Source of the DNA: JBOHBN01 sp050698355 | GTDB lineage: Bacteria > Actinomycetota > Actinomycetes > Streptosporangiales > WHST01 | Length of the DNA stretch: 13,673 bases | Reading direction: 5' to 3' | Assembly (NCBI GenBank): GCA_050698355.1 | Contig: JBOHBN010000056.1 | Location: 1 to 13,673 of the forward strand | Program-made: the position numbers and the translations under genes | Notes under the pieces: model-generated | Seen by the model: only the letters and a program-made list of their open reading frames with translations | Databases searched by the model: none | What the model was told of the DNA's origin: nothing | In this document: positions 1 through 7,183 of the stretch, piece after piece | Numbering within the stretch: the stretch's first letter is position 1 | How the letters are laid out: every line of letters starts with the position of its first letter

Positions 1-1209
1 CTGGGCTCCTTTGTGGAGGTTGGGGTCGTAGGGCTGTTGGTCGTGCCAGCAGCGGTAGATGACCCGGATCCAGGCGCGGGCGAGTATGCGCACGGCGTGG
101 GGGTGGTCGTGGCCGCGGGATCGGGCCCGGGTGTAGATGTCGGCTGCCCAGGGGCTTGCGTGGCGGCTGTTGTCGGCGAAGGTGTTCATGGCCTGGCGGA
201 AGCGTTTGTTACAGGCCCAGCGGAAGTGCACGGCACGTTGTTTGCCCGAGGCTTTGGTGACTGGGGTGACGCCGGCGAGGGCTGCGACGGCGTCGGGAGA
301 GTCGTAGGCTGCGCGGGAATCGCCCCACTCGGCGAGCACCTGGGCGGCGTTGATCTGACCCGACCTTGGCAGCGACGTGAAGACCTCGCTGTCCGGGTGC
401 TCCCCGAGGTGGGCGACCACCGAGCGGTCAAGGTTCTTCCTTGCGGTGTTGAGTGCCTCGAGCACGGTCACAAGTGCGAGCACCGCGTCGTGGACGGCCT
501 CAGTGAGTGCCGGGGTTGTGGTGCCCGCCGGGGCCGACCGGAGTCGGTCGAGCAGCGCGCTGGTGGGGCGCCGGCCGGAGTACCCGTGCTTGGTCAAGAA
601 CGCCGCGAGGCGCTTCTCACCCAGGTGGGCGGCAGCGGCCGCGGTGGGGTAACGGCGCAGGAATGCAAGGCTGATCTGGGACTCGGTGTCGGTGAAGATG
701 GTCTTCGCGCCGGGCCAGTAGGTGTCCAGCAGCGCATCGAGCTGGTTGGTGGCTCGCACGCGCATGTCGACGACGTCGTCGCGGGTGCGGACCACGGTGC
801 GCAGTGCCTTGGTCTCCTCGGAGTAGGGCTGCACGGGATGCAGTCGATGGTGACGCAGCCGCAGGTATTCCGCGATCACCCGCGCATCGCCAGCATCGGA
901 CTTCGCGCCGGAGACGACCTCGCCTTCGCGCCAGGTCTTGATCGCGTTCGGGGACACCGGGATGACCGGGTGTCCGGCCTCGAGGAGCAGGTCGACCAGC
1001 CTGCCGTTGGGCCGCTCGATCCCGACCTGGACGACCTCGGGGTCGCCGTACTTCGCGAGCCGACGGATCAGCGACGCGATGCCGTCGGCGGTGTGCTCGA
1101 TGCTGAACTCAGTCAGAACCGTTCCGGCCGTGTTCATCACACACACCGCGTGGACGGCGGCGGCCCAGTCCAGGCCGACATAGATGACTTCAGCGGTCTC
1201 CTCGGACAA
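1..1209 (-). CDS. IS110-family transposase (DEDD recombinase), 3' end cut by window
   Basis: The product is a site-specific DNA recombinase that moves its own element; in this family a non-coding bridge RNA guides it. The open frame gives 403 residues, near the usual full length, and is still open at position 1. The N-terminal RuvC-like domain shows the acidic tetrad: D14 in VGLDWA, E65 in GIERPNGRL, and D105 and D108 in KSDAGDARVIAEYLR. A helix-hairpin-helix-like LPRSGQINAAQVLAEWGD stretch follows. The C-terminal transposase_20 part has GVTPVTKASGKQR, whose S321 is the likely nucleophile, and ends with HAVRILARAWIRVIYRCW. The TTG start at 1209 was chosen because AGGAG lies 5 nt upstream and no ATG precedes the conserved domain. 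The gene has no stop codon or frameshift. The family is certain; the exact start is moderately so. Confidence 0.9.
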   Translation of the reverse strand, partial: MSEETAEVIYVGLDWAAAVHAVCVMNTAGTVLTEFSIEHTADGIASLIRRLAKYGDPEVVQVGIERPNGRLVDLLLEAGHPVIPVSPNAIKTWREGEVVSGAKSDAGDARVIAEYLRLRHHRLHPVQPYSEETKALRTVVRTRDDVVDMRVRATNQLDALLDTYWPGAKTIFTDTESQISLAFLRRYPTAAAAAHLGEKRLAAFLTKHGYSGRRPTSALLDRLRSAPAGTTTPALTEAVHDAVLALVTVLEALNTARKNLDRSVVAHLGEHPDSEVFTSLPRSGQINAAQVLAEWGDSRAAYDSPDAVAALAGVTPVTKASGKQRAVHFRWACNKRFRQAMNTFADNSRHASPWAADIYTRARSRGHDHPHAVRILARAWIRVIYRCWHDQQPYDPNLHKGAQ

Positions 1210-1442
1210 CAGGTCTCCTGTGGTTGGCAGCGACGACACGGCGAGGGGATCGACCACCGGACGGTCACTAACTGGCGCTCTACGGCGCGTCTTCCTGAAG
1301 CCGGTCTGCGACCCCGGCAGGACCGAGGGCGGCGGTGTCATTGGGGCCCTCAAAGGGCGACCACCACGAGCCGTCACCTCGGCCCCCGCCGAGTCCCTAC
1401 AGCGAATGCCCATCGGGCACCCGCAGAAACGATGGTGCCCTA
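1210..1442 (-). ncRNA. Non-coding IS110 end; candidate bridge RNA region
   Basis: This is the largest gene-free stretch in the window (233 bp). In IS110-group elements the sequence upstream of the recombinase encodes a structured bridge RNA of roughly 150-250 nt, transcribed in the same direction as the recombinase gene. The position and size fit. Visible hairpins include GCCCT-CAA-AGGGC at 1346-1358 and GGGCACC/GGTGCCC at 1415-1440. The target- and donor-binding loops could not be assigned by eye, and some of the right-hand side may be host sequence. The RNA call rests on position and family knowledge, not on a recognised fold. Confidence 0.4.
1415..1440. promoter_or_regulatory. Hairpin directly before the dppD-like start
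   Basis: GGGCACC (1415-1421) pairs perfectly with GGTGCCC (1434-1440) over a 12-nt loop, ending 2 nt before the GTG at 1443. TGCCC at 1407-1411 can pair with the same GGGCA (1415-1419), so two exclusive folds are possible. In an mRNA the larger stem would sit over the ribosome-binding region, where no good Shine-Dalgarno sequence is visible. It could equally be part of the IS end or of its bridge RNA. Confidence 0.4.
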
Positions 1443-2426
1443 GTGACCGCCACGATCGCGCCGGCCGAACCCGTGCTCGACGTTTCGGGGTTGCACGTCG
1501 ACGCCGGAGACACGCCGCTGGTGACGGACGTGTCGTTCCGCATTGCAGCGGGCGAGCGGGTCGGCCTGATCGGTGAGTCGGGCTCGGGCAAGTCCCTCAC
1601 GGCGCTCGCGCTGCTCGGCCTGCTCCCCGAGGGCGTCACTGCGCGCGGCAGCGCCGCCCTCGCCGGCGCGGCCGGCGACCTGATCGGCGAGTCCGAGCGG
1701 CGCCTGGCCCGGGTACGCGGCCGGGTCGCCTCGATGGTGTTCCAGGAGCCGATGACGGCGCTCAACCCGGTCATGCGCGTCGGCCGGCAGGTCGCCGAGA
1801 CGCTCCTGCTCCACGGCAGGGCCCGCTCGCGGGCGGAGGCGCGCAGCCGTGCCGTCGAGCTCCTCGACGCCGTCCGGCTCCCCGAACCTGCGGAGCTGGC
1901 GCGCGCCTACCCGCACCAGCTCTCGGGCGGGCAACGGCAACGGATCGTGCTGGCCATCGCGCTGGCGAACGAACCGGACCTGCTCATCTGCGACGAGCCG
2001 ACGACCGCGCTCGACGTCACGGTGCAACGGCAGGTACTCGACCTCGTCGCTAGCCTCGTCGGTCGCGACCGGGCGTTGTTGTTCATCACGCACGACCTCG
2101 CCGTCGTCGCGAGCGTCTGCGAGCGGGTGCTCGTCATGTATGGCGGGCGGATAGTGGAGTCCGGCCCGGTGTACGAGGTCTTCACCGCACCGCGACACCC
2201 GTACACGCACGGCCTGCTCGCGGCGTCCGACCTCACCGCCACCGACGCCAAGCGCCGGCTGCCCACGATCCCGGGCGCGGTGCCGCCCGCAGGCGGGTTC
2301 CCGTCCGGCTGCGTCTTTCGCAACCGCTGCACGAACGCGACGGCCGCTTGCGAGACCGAGCCCACGCTGGAGGTCGGCGACGGGCGCGGCCTTGCCTGCT
2401 GGAACCCGGTCGGCGGACCACGATGA
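1443..2426 (+). CDS. dppD: Peptide ABC transporter ATP-binding protein, DppD/OppD type
   Basis: This is one of the two cytoplasmic ATPases that power oligopeptide or dipeptide (possibly nickel) import. The protein has 327 residues. It shows Walker A GESGSGKS (44-51), Q-loop Q101 in VFQEPMTALNP, signature LSGGQ (160-164), Walker B LLICDE (180-185) and the switch histidine H217 in FITHDLA. The C-terminal oligopeptide-transporter extension carries four cysteines (C290, C296, C303, C319). This CX5C-X6-C-X15-C pattern is known to bind an iron-sulfur cluster in some DppD proteins. GTG at 1443 was chosen because homology begins at VLDVSGL; the longer frame upstream is unlike any transporter and lies in the IS end. 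The start has no clear ribosome site and overlaps a TAG (TAGTG), as if it were once coupled to an upstream gene. The stop overlaps the next start (ATGA). The substrate is inferred only. Confidence 0.92.
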   Translation: MTATIAPAEPVLDVSGLHVDAGDTPLVTDVSFRIAAGERVGLIGESGSGKSLTALALLGLLPEGVTARGSAALAGAAGDLIGESERRLARVRGRVASMVFQEPMTALNPVMRVGRQVAETLLLHGRARSRAEARSRAVELLDAVRLPEPAELARAYPHQLSGGQRQRIVLAIALANEPDLLICDEPTTALDVTVQRQVLDLVASLVGRDRALLFITHDLAVVASVCERVLVMYGGRIVESGPVYEVFTAPRHPYTHGLLAASDLTATDAKRRLPTIPGAVPPAGGFPSGCVFRNRCTNATAACETEPTLEVGDGRGLACWNPVGGPR

Positions 2427-3265
2427 GTGCGGCGTCAACCGTCCCCGCGGTCGCCGTGCGCGGCCTGGAGCGGGTCTTCCAGCGGCCGCGCACGTCACTC
2501 ACCCGGCCAGCAGCAAGAGTGCACGCGCTGCGCGGCGTCAGCCTCGATGTCGCGCCGGGCGAGCGCTTCGGCATCGTCGGCGAGTCGGGGTCGGGGAAGT
2601 CCACGCTGATCCGGCTCGTCGCCGGGCTCGACCGGCCGACCTCAGGCACCATCGAGGTCGCCGGACGCGCGGTCCACGGCCGACGGGAGCGGGCGCTGCG
2701 CTTCCTGCGCCGGGAGCTCCAGATCGTCTTCCAGGACCCGATGAGCTCGCTCGACCCGCGGATGAGCGTACGCGACATCATCGCCGAGCCGCTCGTCGCG
2801 CTCGGCGAGCCCGGCGTCTCGCCCCGCGTCGCGGAACTGCTTGACGCGGTGGGTCTGCCGCGGAGCGCCCGCCACCGCTACCCGCACCAGTTCTCCGGTG
2901 GTCAGCGGCAGCGCATCTCGATCGCCCGCGCCCTCGCACCGCGCCCCTCGGTGCTCGTCGCCGACGAGCCCGTCAGCGCGCTGGACGTGTCGGTCCGCGC
3001 GCAGATCCTCAACCTCGTTGCCGACCTGGTCGAGGAGTACGGGCTGACCCTGCTGTTCGTATCCCACGACCTGGCCGTCGTCAGGCACGTATGCGACTCC
3101 GTCGCGGTGATGCACGATGGCCGGGTGGTGGAGACCGGGCCGGTCGAGCGGGTGTGGCAGGAGCCGCAGGATGACTACACCCGTACGCTGCTGGATGCCG
3201 TTCCCACGCTCGCGAAGGCGTTGCAGCGGCATGCTCCGCGCCAGCTCGAAGAGGAGAGGGACTGA
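2423..3265 (+). CDS. dppF: Peptide ABC transporter ATP-binding protein, DppF/OppF type
   Basis: This is the second ATPase and the expected heterodimer partner of the DppD-like protein. It has 280 residues, with Walker A GESGSGKS (53-60), Q104 in VFQDPMSSLDP, signature FSGGQ (157-161; F in the first position is common in this subfamily), Walker B VLVADE (177-182), and the H-loop in FVSHDLAVVRHV. The start ATG lies in the ATGA overlap with dppD, so the two are probably translated together. The protein stops shortly after the ATPase core, ending TLLDAVPTLAKALQRHAPRQ. It lacks the cysteine-bearing C-terminal extension seen in its partner and in many DppF proteins. Its stop overlaps the M20 peptidase start (TGATG). 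No permease or binding-protein gene is in the window. Confidence 0.92.
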   Translation: MSAASTVPAVAVRGLERVFQRPRTSLTRPAARVHALRGVSLDVAPGERFGIVGESGSGKSTLIRLVAGLDRPTSGTIEVAGRAVHGRRERALRFLRRELQIVFQDPMSSLDPRMSVRDIIAEPLVALGEPGVSPRVAELLDAVGLPRSARHRYPHQFSGGQRQRISIARALAPRPSVLVADEPVSALDVSVRAQILNLVADLVEEYGLTLLFVSHDLAVVRHVCDSVAVMHDGRVVETGPVERVWQEPQDDYTRTLLDAVPTLAKALQRHAPRQLEEERD

Positions 3266-4497
3266 TGGCCTTGCGTGACTCCGGCGTCGACTCGATCGCG
3301 GTGAACGCCGAAGGGGCCATCGCCTTCACCCGGGCACTGGTGCGCGTGCCGAGCACAAACGATCCACGGCTCGGGCGCAGCGAACAGGAGGCGGCCCGCC
3401 TCGTCGCCGACCTGATGCGCTCCTGGGGCTGGCAGCCGGAGGTGTCCGAGGCGGCGCCCGGACGCCCCAACGTCGTCGCGGTGGTCGACGGCGGCGGTGG
3501 TCCTGGACCGACGGTGTTGTTCGAGGGCCACACCGACGTGGTCACCGAGGGCGCGCTCGACACCTGGACGGTCGACCCGTTCGGCGCCGAGATCACCGGC
3601 GGCCGCCTCTACGGGCGGGGCGCGGCCGATATGAAGTCCGGCGTGGCGGCCATGTTGTACGGCGTGCGCGCGCTGCAGGAAACCGGCCCGTTCCCCGGTC
3701 GCGTCATCGTCGCCGCCCTCGCCGACGAGGAGGGACTGATGCTCGGCGTCCACCACTTCGTCGACTCCGGTCTCGCCGCCGGTGTGGACGGCGCGATCGT
3801 CTGCGAGCCAGAGGAGGGTGAGGTCTGCCCGGTATCAAAAGGCGCACTGCGCCTCCGCATCGACCTGCACGGCCGGATGGCGCACGGCGCGATGCCGCAG
3901 CACGCCCGCAACCCGGTCGCCGTGCTGGGTCCGCTGCTGACGAGCCTGCGCGGCTACGATGCCGAACTCCGGCAGGCGGGCGGTTCCCACGAACATCTGG
4001 GACCTGTGTACCTCACGCCGACCGTCGTCGACGCCGGCACGCAGGAACAGATGAACGTCATCCCCGCTCACGCGGCGGTATGCGTCGACGTGCGCACCAT
4101 TCCCGGCACCGATCACAAGGCGATTACCGACCGGGTCGCGGCGCTCGCCCGCGCCGCCGCGGAACCCGACGAGGTGAGCGCCGAGGTAAGCGTGCTGGTC
4201 GACCGGCCGCCGGTCGACACGCCCGCGGAGGACGGCGTCGTACGGGCGCTCGCCGCGGCACACCAGGAGGTGACCGGCGAGCCGCCGCGGTACGGCGGCG
4301 TACCGGGGACCACCGACGGCACCGTGCTGACCCACCACGGCGGGGTACCCAGCGTCGTCTACGGGCCCGGCGGAAAGTGGATCGCGCATCAGGCCGACGA
4401 GTACGTCGAGGTCGACGACATCGCCCGCTGCGCGCGGGTGTATGCCACGGCGGCCCGAACGTTCCTCTGCGACACGGACCGCTACCGCAGCGAGTAG
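3265..4497 (+). CDS. M20 family metallopeptidase (ArgE/DapE/ACY1/CPG2 type)
   Basis: This is a cytoplasmic zinc-dependent amidohydrolase of 410 residues, full length for the family. Metal and catalytic residues are in place: H89 and D91 in FEGHTDVV, D122 in YGRGAADMKSG, the E155-E156 pair in LADEEG (general base and ligand), E181 in CEPEE, and H375 in WIAHQADEY. The inserted dimerisation domain starts near residue 190 and carries H207 in RMAHGAMP. A strong GAGGAGAGGG ribosome site precedes the ATG, which overlaps the dppF stop. In an operon with peptide-import ATPases it most likely hydrolyses imported peptides or N-acylated amino acids. The sequence does not separate a deacetylase, a desuccinylase, a carboxypeptidase or a dipeptidase. 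Its 3' end overlaps the convergent dehydrogenase gene by 16 bp. Confidence 0.9.
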   Translation: MALRDSGVDSIAVNAEGAIAFTRALVRVPSTNDPRLGRSEQEAARLVADLMRSWGWQPEVSEAAPGRPNVVAVVDGGGGPGPTVLFEGHTDVVTEGALDTWTVDPFGAEITGGRLYGRGAADMKSGVAAMLYGVRALQETGPFPGRVIVAALADEEGLMLGVHHFVDSGLAAGVDGAIVCEPEEGEVCPVSKGALRLRIDLHGRMAHGAMPQHARNPVAVLGPLLTSLRGYDAELRQAGGSHEHLGPVYLTPTVVDAGTQEQMNVIPAHAAVCVDVRTIPGTDHKAITDRVAALARAAAEPDEVSAEVSVLVDRPPVDTPAEDGVVRALAAAHQEVTGEPPRYGGVPGTTDGTVLTHHGGVPSVVYGPGGKWIAHQADEYVEVDDIARCARVYATAARTFLCDTDRYRSE

Positions 4498-5194
4498 CCG
4501 CCGTCGATCACCAGCTCGGTCCCCACGCAGTACGCCGCCTCGTCGCCGAGCAGCCAACCGACCGTACCCGCGACCTCGTCCGGCGTCGCGAACCGGCCCG
4601 CGACCGTGCCCTCCCGCCAGGAGGTGAACAGGTCGGTACGCGTCTCGATCAGGGACGTGTCGACGTACCCCGGCGAAACCGCGTTCACGCGTACGCCGCG
4701 CGCTCCCCACTCGACGGCCAGCGTCCTGGTCAATGCGGTGACCGCGGCCTTGGACGCGTTGTACGCGCACTGCTTCTGCGGGAAGTTCACCACGTGGTTG
4801 CCCATCGAGGCGACGTTCACGATGCGGCCCGCCCCGGCGGCCAACATGTGCTTGCCGGCCGCGCGGCAGGCGAGAAAGACCCCGCGCAGGTTGACCGCGA
4901 CTACCCGGTCGAACTGCTCACCGGTCATATCCTCCGCGGCCACGTCCCCCTCGACGACGCCCGCAGCCGTCACCAGACCGTCGATTCCGCCAGCGACGTC
5001 GACCACGCGGGAGATGGCCGCATTCGTACTGTCCTCGTCGGTCGCGTCACACCGCACGAACTCCCCTACCGGTGCTTCGCGGAGGTCGAGCGCGAAGACC
5101 CGTGCCCCCGTGCCTCCAACCAGCCGCACACGGCGCGTCCGATGCCCCCGGCAGCTCCCGTCACCGCGATGCGGGCGCCGTCGAACCAGGTCAT
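4482..5194 (-). pseudogene. Short-chain dehydrogenase/reductase (SDR), frameshifted
   Basis: This is an NAD(P)-dependent classical SDR of about 237 residues if the frame is restored. The start ATG at 5194 has GGGAGG 9 nt upstream and reads MTWFDGARIAVTGAAGGIGR, which includes the Rossmann TGxxxGIG motif. The frame is then lost: it runs GWLEARGHGSSRSTS and hits a stop at the TAG near 5066. From about 5110 the continuation is in another frame (ARVFALDL, VTAAGVV, NVASMG, catalytic YNASK, PGYVDTS, VIDGGYSLR) down to the TAG at 4482. One extra G in the five-G run (plus-strand Cs 5105-5109) would join the halves as EARGARVFALDLR, exactly as expected. It is either a real one-base deletion or a homopolymer read error. 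A GTG at 5129 could start a protein without the cofactor motif. Substrate unknown. Confidence 0.85.
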
Positions 5195-5240
5195 CCTCGC
5201 AAGCCTCCCGCAGCCGCCGTCGGCAACCAAGTCACCCCGG

Positions 5241-7094
5241 TCAGTGGCCGCGGAAGTACAACTCGAGTTCGGCGATCGAGGTGAAGTGTGCCTCGCCGCC
5301 CGGTTGGCCGATGATGCGGACACCGTCCCCCCACGTCCGGCGGAAGTCGAGCATATAGGTGTTGTGCGGGGTCGCGCTCTGGTCGTACGGGTAGTCGGGC
5401 CGGATACGCAGGTCCTCGACGTCGACCCAGTCGAACTCCTGGCGCACCTGCACGCGCAGCCCGCCGGCGTACGGGGAGAACCAGCCGCCGTCGGGGTACT
5501 TCGCGCCCGTGGTGTAGACCACCCGGTCCATCCGGTACGGCCGGGAGAACGTGTAGCCCCAATGGTCGGTGAGCTTGTTGGCGCCGTCGAAGCTGTCCTC
5601 GCTCTCGGAGCGGTCACCGTTGTTGTAGTAACCGCGGTGAGCGAAGTGCGGGCAGACCTGTACGGGCGTCACATCCTTGCCGGTGCGGGCGATGTTGTCC
5701 TGCGCGTTCGGTCCGTTGCGCGGTGGCCGCTTGCGGTACGGCGTCACGCGGAGCTGGCGCAGGTTGAAGTTGTAGTTGTCCTCCGGGTGCGGGCGCGGCG
5801 GCGTCCACCAGTTGCTCTGCACCCACATCAGCTGCCCGCCGTCCTCGACGAACTTGGAGGGGATCGTCGTCGCGTAGCCACCACTCTTGGGCGTGTGCTT
5901 CTCGTCGCTCATCTGGTACCACTCGACGCGGCCGAAGTTGTGGTACAGGAAGCGCTTCCACGGACCCCACGGGGTCGGGGCCTCGTAGAACTCGAAACTC
6001 GGGTCGGTCCAGGACGTGTAGATGTACCTGCGCAGGCCGGCGTTGTAGAGCACGCCGCCCTGGGAGACGACCGACAGGTTGCCGGCCTTGCCCGGGCGCG
6101 TGTCCGGGTAACGGCGCAGGGTGTCGGCGAGCACGGGAACCTTGTCCTCGATGCGCGCGCTCCAGGTGGGCCGGCCACCGTGGTCGGTACCGGTGAAGAA
6201 GCGCCACTCGCTCCGGTCCTGGACGCTCTTCGGGCGGACGCGAGCGAGGAACAGCGCCGTGGGATCCGGAACAGTCCCGGTGTTGGACGCCCGCCAGTTC
6301 CAGTCCATGCCGTAGGCATAGACGTAGCCGCCGTCCTCCCGGCCGAGTGCGGGTATCGCTTCCCGCGAGTCCTTACCGAAATCCACGAAGAAGATGGTGG
6401 TGAACCGGTGGTCGGTAAACATCGGCTCGCTCGTCTTCTGCCAGGTCCGCCCGTGGTCGTCCGAGCGCGAGATGCTCGCGTTGGGCGCGTCATCGAAGGC
6501 GTTCTTGCCGTGCCTGAGATCCTGGATCGCCAGGTAGAGCACGCCGTCGACGCAGACCATCCCGGTCGGCTTGCGGTTGTACTTGTCCGGGTCGCCCCAG
6601 ATCGTGCCGACCTCGTCCGCCTCGGCCAGCTTGGTGCCGGACAGGCCCGTTCTCGGTGTGCCGGTGATGCGGTTGACGACGATGTCCTTGAACGGCTCGT
6701 CACTGAAGCCGCGGCCGTCGCCGTTCGCCGAGTACACGTGGTCGTCGTCTGCCCAGCAGCTCGGCCACAGGTCCCCGTCGCTGCCCTTCGCTGCGACGGT
6801 GCCGGCGCTCTGTACGAAGGCGGTTGAGAAGAGAGTGCTGGTGGTCTGGTCCAGCTCACCTGCCGGGATCGCGTCGCGGGTGGGCAGCTCGCCGCCGCTG
6901 CGGCCGCCGTGCCCGTGCGCTGCCACAGGCGCGGCCTGAGCCTGGTCCGTGGCGCTGAGCGCGCTCGCGCCGCCTCCCACCAGGGCGGCACCCGAGACCG
7001 TGAGAAACCGCCGTCGGGATGTGCCGTACCCGGATGCTCCCGGCTGCTCTGTACTACCCGTGTGCGGGCCCCGGCTGCGTGATCGGTCAGGCAT
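5241..7094 (-). CDS. Tat-exported DUF4185 beta-propeller protein
   Basis: This is a 617-residue secreted protein. ATG at 7094 has AGGAG 6 nt upstream; the longer frame upstream has no such support. The N-terminus carries a textbook twin-arginine signal, SRRRFLT (26-32), a hydrophobic stretch VSGAALVGGG, and a cleavage site near AQA-A (about 54). Residues about 85-430 resemble DUF4185, a sialidase-like five-bladed propeller: SCWADDDHVYSANGDG, then an exact Asp-box SDDHGRTW (211-218), and the aromatic-rich PWGPWKRFLYHNFGRVEWY. Residues about 490-617 look like a discoidin/galactose-binding beta-sandwich (GYTFSRPYRMDRVVYTTG). The likely role is extracellular carbohydrate binding or hydrolysis, but the family has no firm activity. 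The gene has its own promoter and lies 46 bp upstream of the broken SDR gene. Confidence 0.85.
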   Translation of the reverse strand: MPDRSRSRGPHTGSTEQPGASGYGTSRRRFLTVSGAALVGGGASALSATDQAQAAPVAAHGHGGRSGGELPTRDAIPAGELDQTTSTLFSTAFVQSAGTVAAKGSDGDLWPSCWADDDHVYSANGDGRGFSDEPFKDIVVNRITGTPRTGLSGTKLAEADEVGTIWGDPDKYNRKPTGMVCVDGVLYLAIQDLRHGKNAFDDAPNASISRSDDHGRTWQKTSEPMFTDHRFTTIFFVDFGKDSREAIPALGREDGGYVYAYGMDWNWRASNTGTVPDPTALFLARVRPKSVQDRSEWRFFTGTDHGGRPTWSARIEDKVPVLADTLRRYPDTRPGKAGNLSVVSQGGVLYNAGLRRYIYTSWTDPSFEFYEAPTPWGPWKRFLYHNFGRVEWYQMSDEKHTPKSGGYATTIPSKFVEDGGQLMWVQSNWWTPPRPHPEDNYNFNLRQLRVTPYRKRPPRNGPNAQDNIARTGKDVTPVQVCPHFAHRGYYNNGDRSESEDSFDGANKLTDHWGYTFSRPYRMDRVVYTTGAKYPDGGWFSPYAGGLRVQVRQEFDWVDVEDLRIRPDYPYDQSATPHNTYMLDFRRTWGDGVRIIGQPGGEAHFTSIAELELYFRGH

Positions 7095-7122
7095 CGTCGC
7101 TCCTGAGAAATCGATTCCCAAG

Positions 7123-7151
7123 AACGTATGGAGCGACTTCCGTACTGTCAA
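7123..7151 (-). promoter_or_regulatory. Sigma-70-type promoter of the DUF4185 gene
   Basis: On the minus strand a perfect -35 TTGACA (7151-7146) is followed after exactly 17 nt by TACGTT (7128-7123), which keeps the conserved TA...T of the -10 box. The start codon at 7094 is 28 nt downstream, giving a short leader that contains the AGGAG ribosome site. This is the clearest vegetative promoter in the window. Confidence 0.7.
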
Positions 7152-7183
7152 GACCCCACAACGGTGCGTGAGGGCCGGCCGTC

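Larger units (their letters stand above)
1..1440 (-). mobile_element. IS110-family insertion sequence, partial
   Basis: The element holds the recombinase gene (1-1209) and the non-coding end upstream of it. It continues past the left edge of the window. The right boundary is not visible: IS110 elements usually lack clear terminal inverted repeats and target duplications, so the junction lies somewhere between 1210 and the dppD-like start at 1443. The recombinase is on the strand opposite to the adjacent ABC operon. The reading frame shows no stop or frameshift, so the copy may be active. Confidence 0.7.

Noticed and set aside
1335..1442. ATG-led extension of the dppD-like gene
   Set aside because: The added 36 residues (SLGPSKGDHHEPSPRPPPS) do not resemble any ABC ATPase, fall in the IS end, and homology starts at the GTG at 1443.
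13..1443. Long plus-strand open frame of 476 residues
   Set aside because: It is antisense to the IS110 transposase, whose catalytic motifs are in the opposite strand's frame; the plus-strand product has low-complexity Gly/Val/Arg composition and no recognisable domain. Such frames are common in high-GC DNA.
4080..6827. Plus-strand open frame of 915 residues
   Set aside because: It crosses the end of the M20 gene, the SDR gene and most of the DUF4185 gene in antisense, is Arg/Ala/Val-rich and has no family resemblance. It is a high-GC shadow frame.
7173..7180. GGCCGGCC palindrome after the methyltransferase stop, considered as a terminator
   Set aside because: It has no loop and no following T run on the minus strand; it is an 8-bp GC palindrome expected by chance in this base composition.
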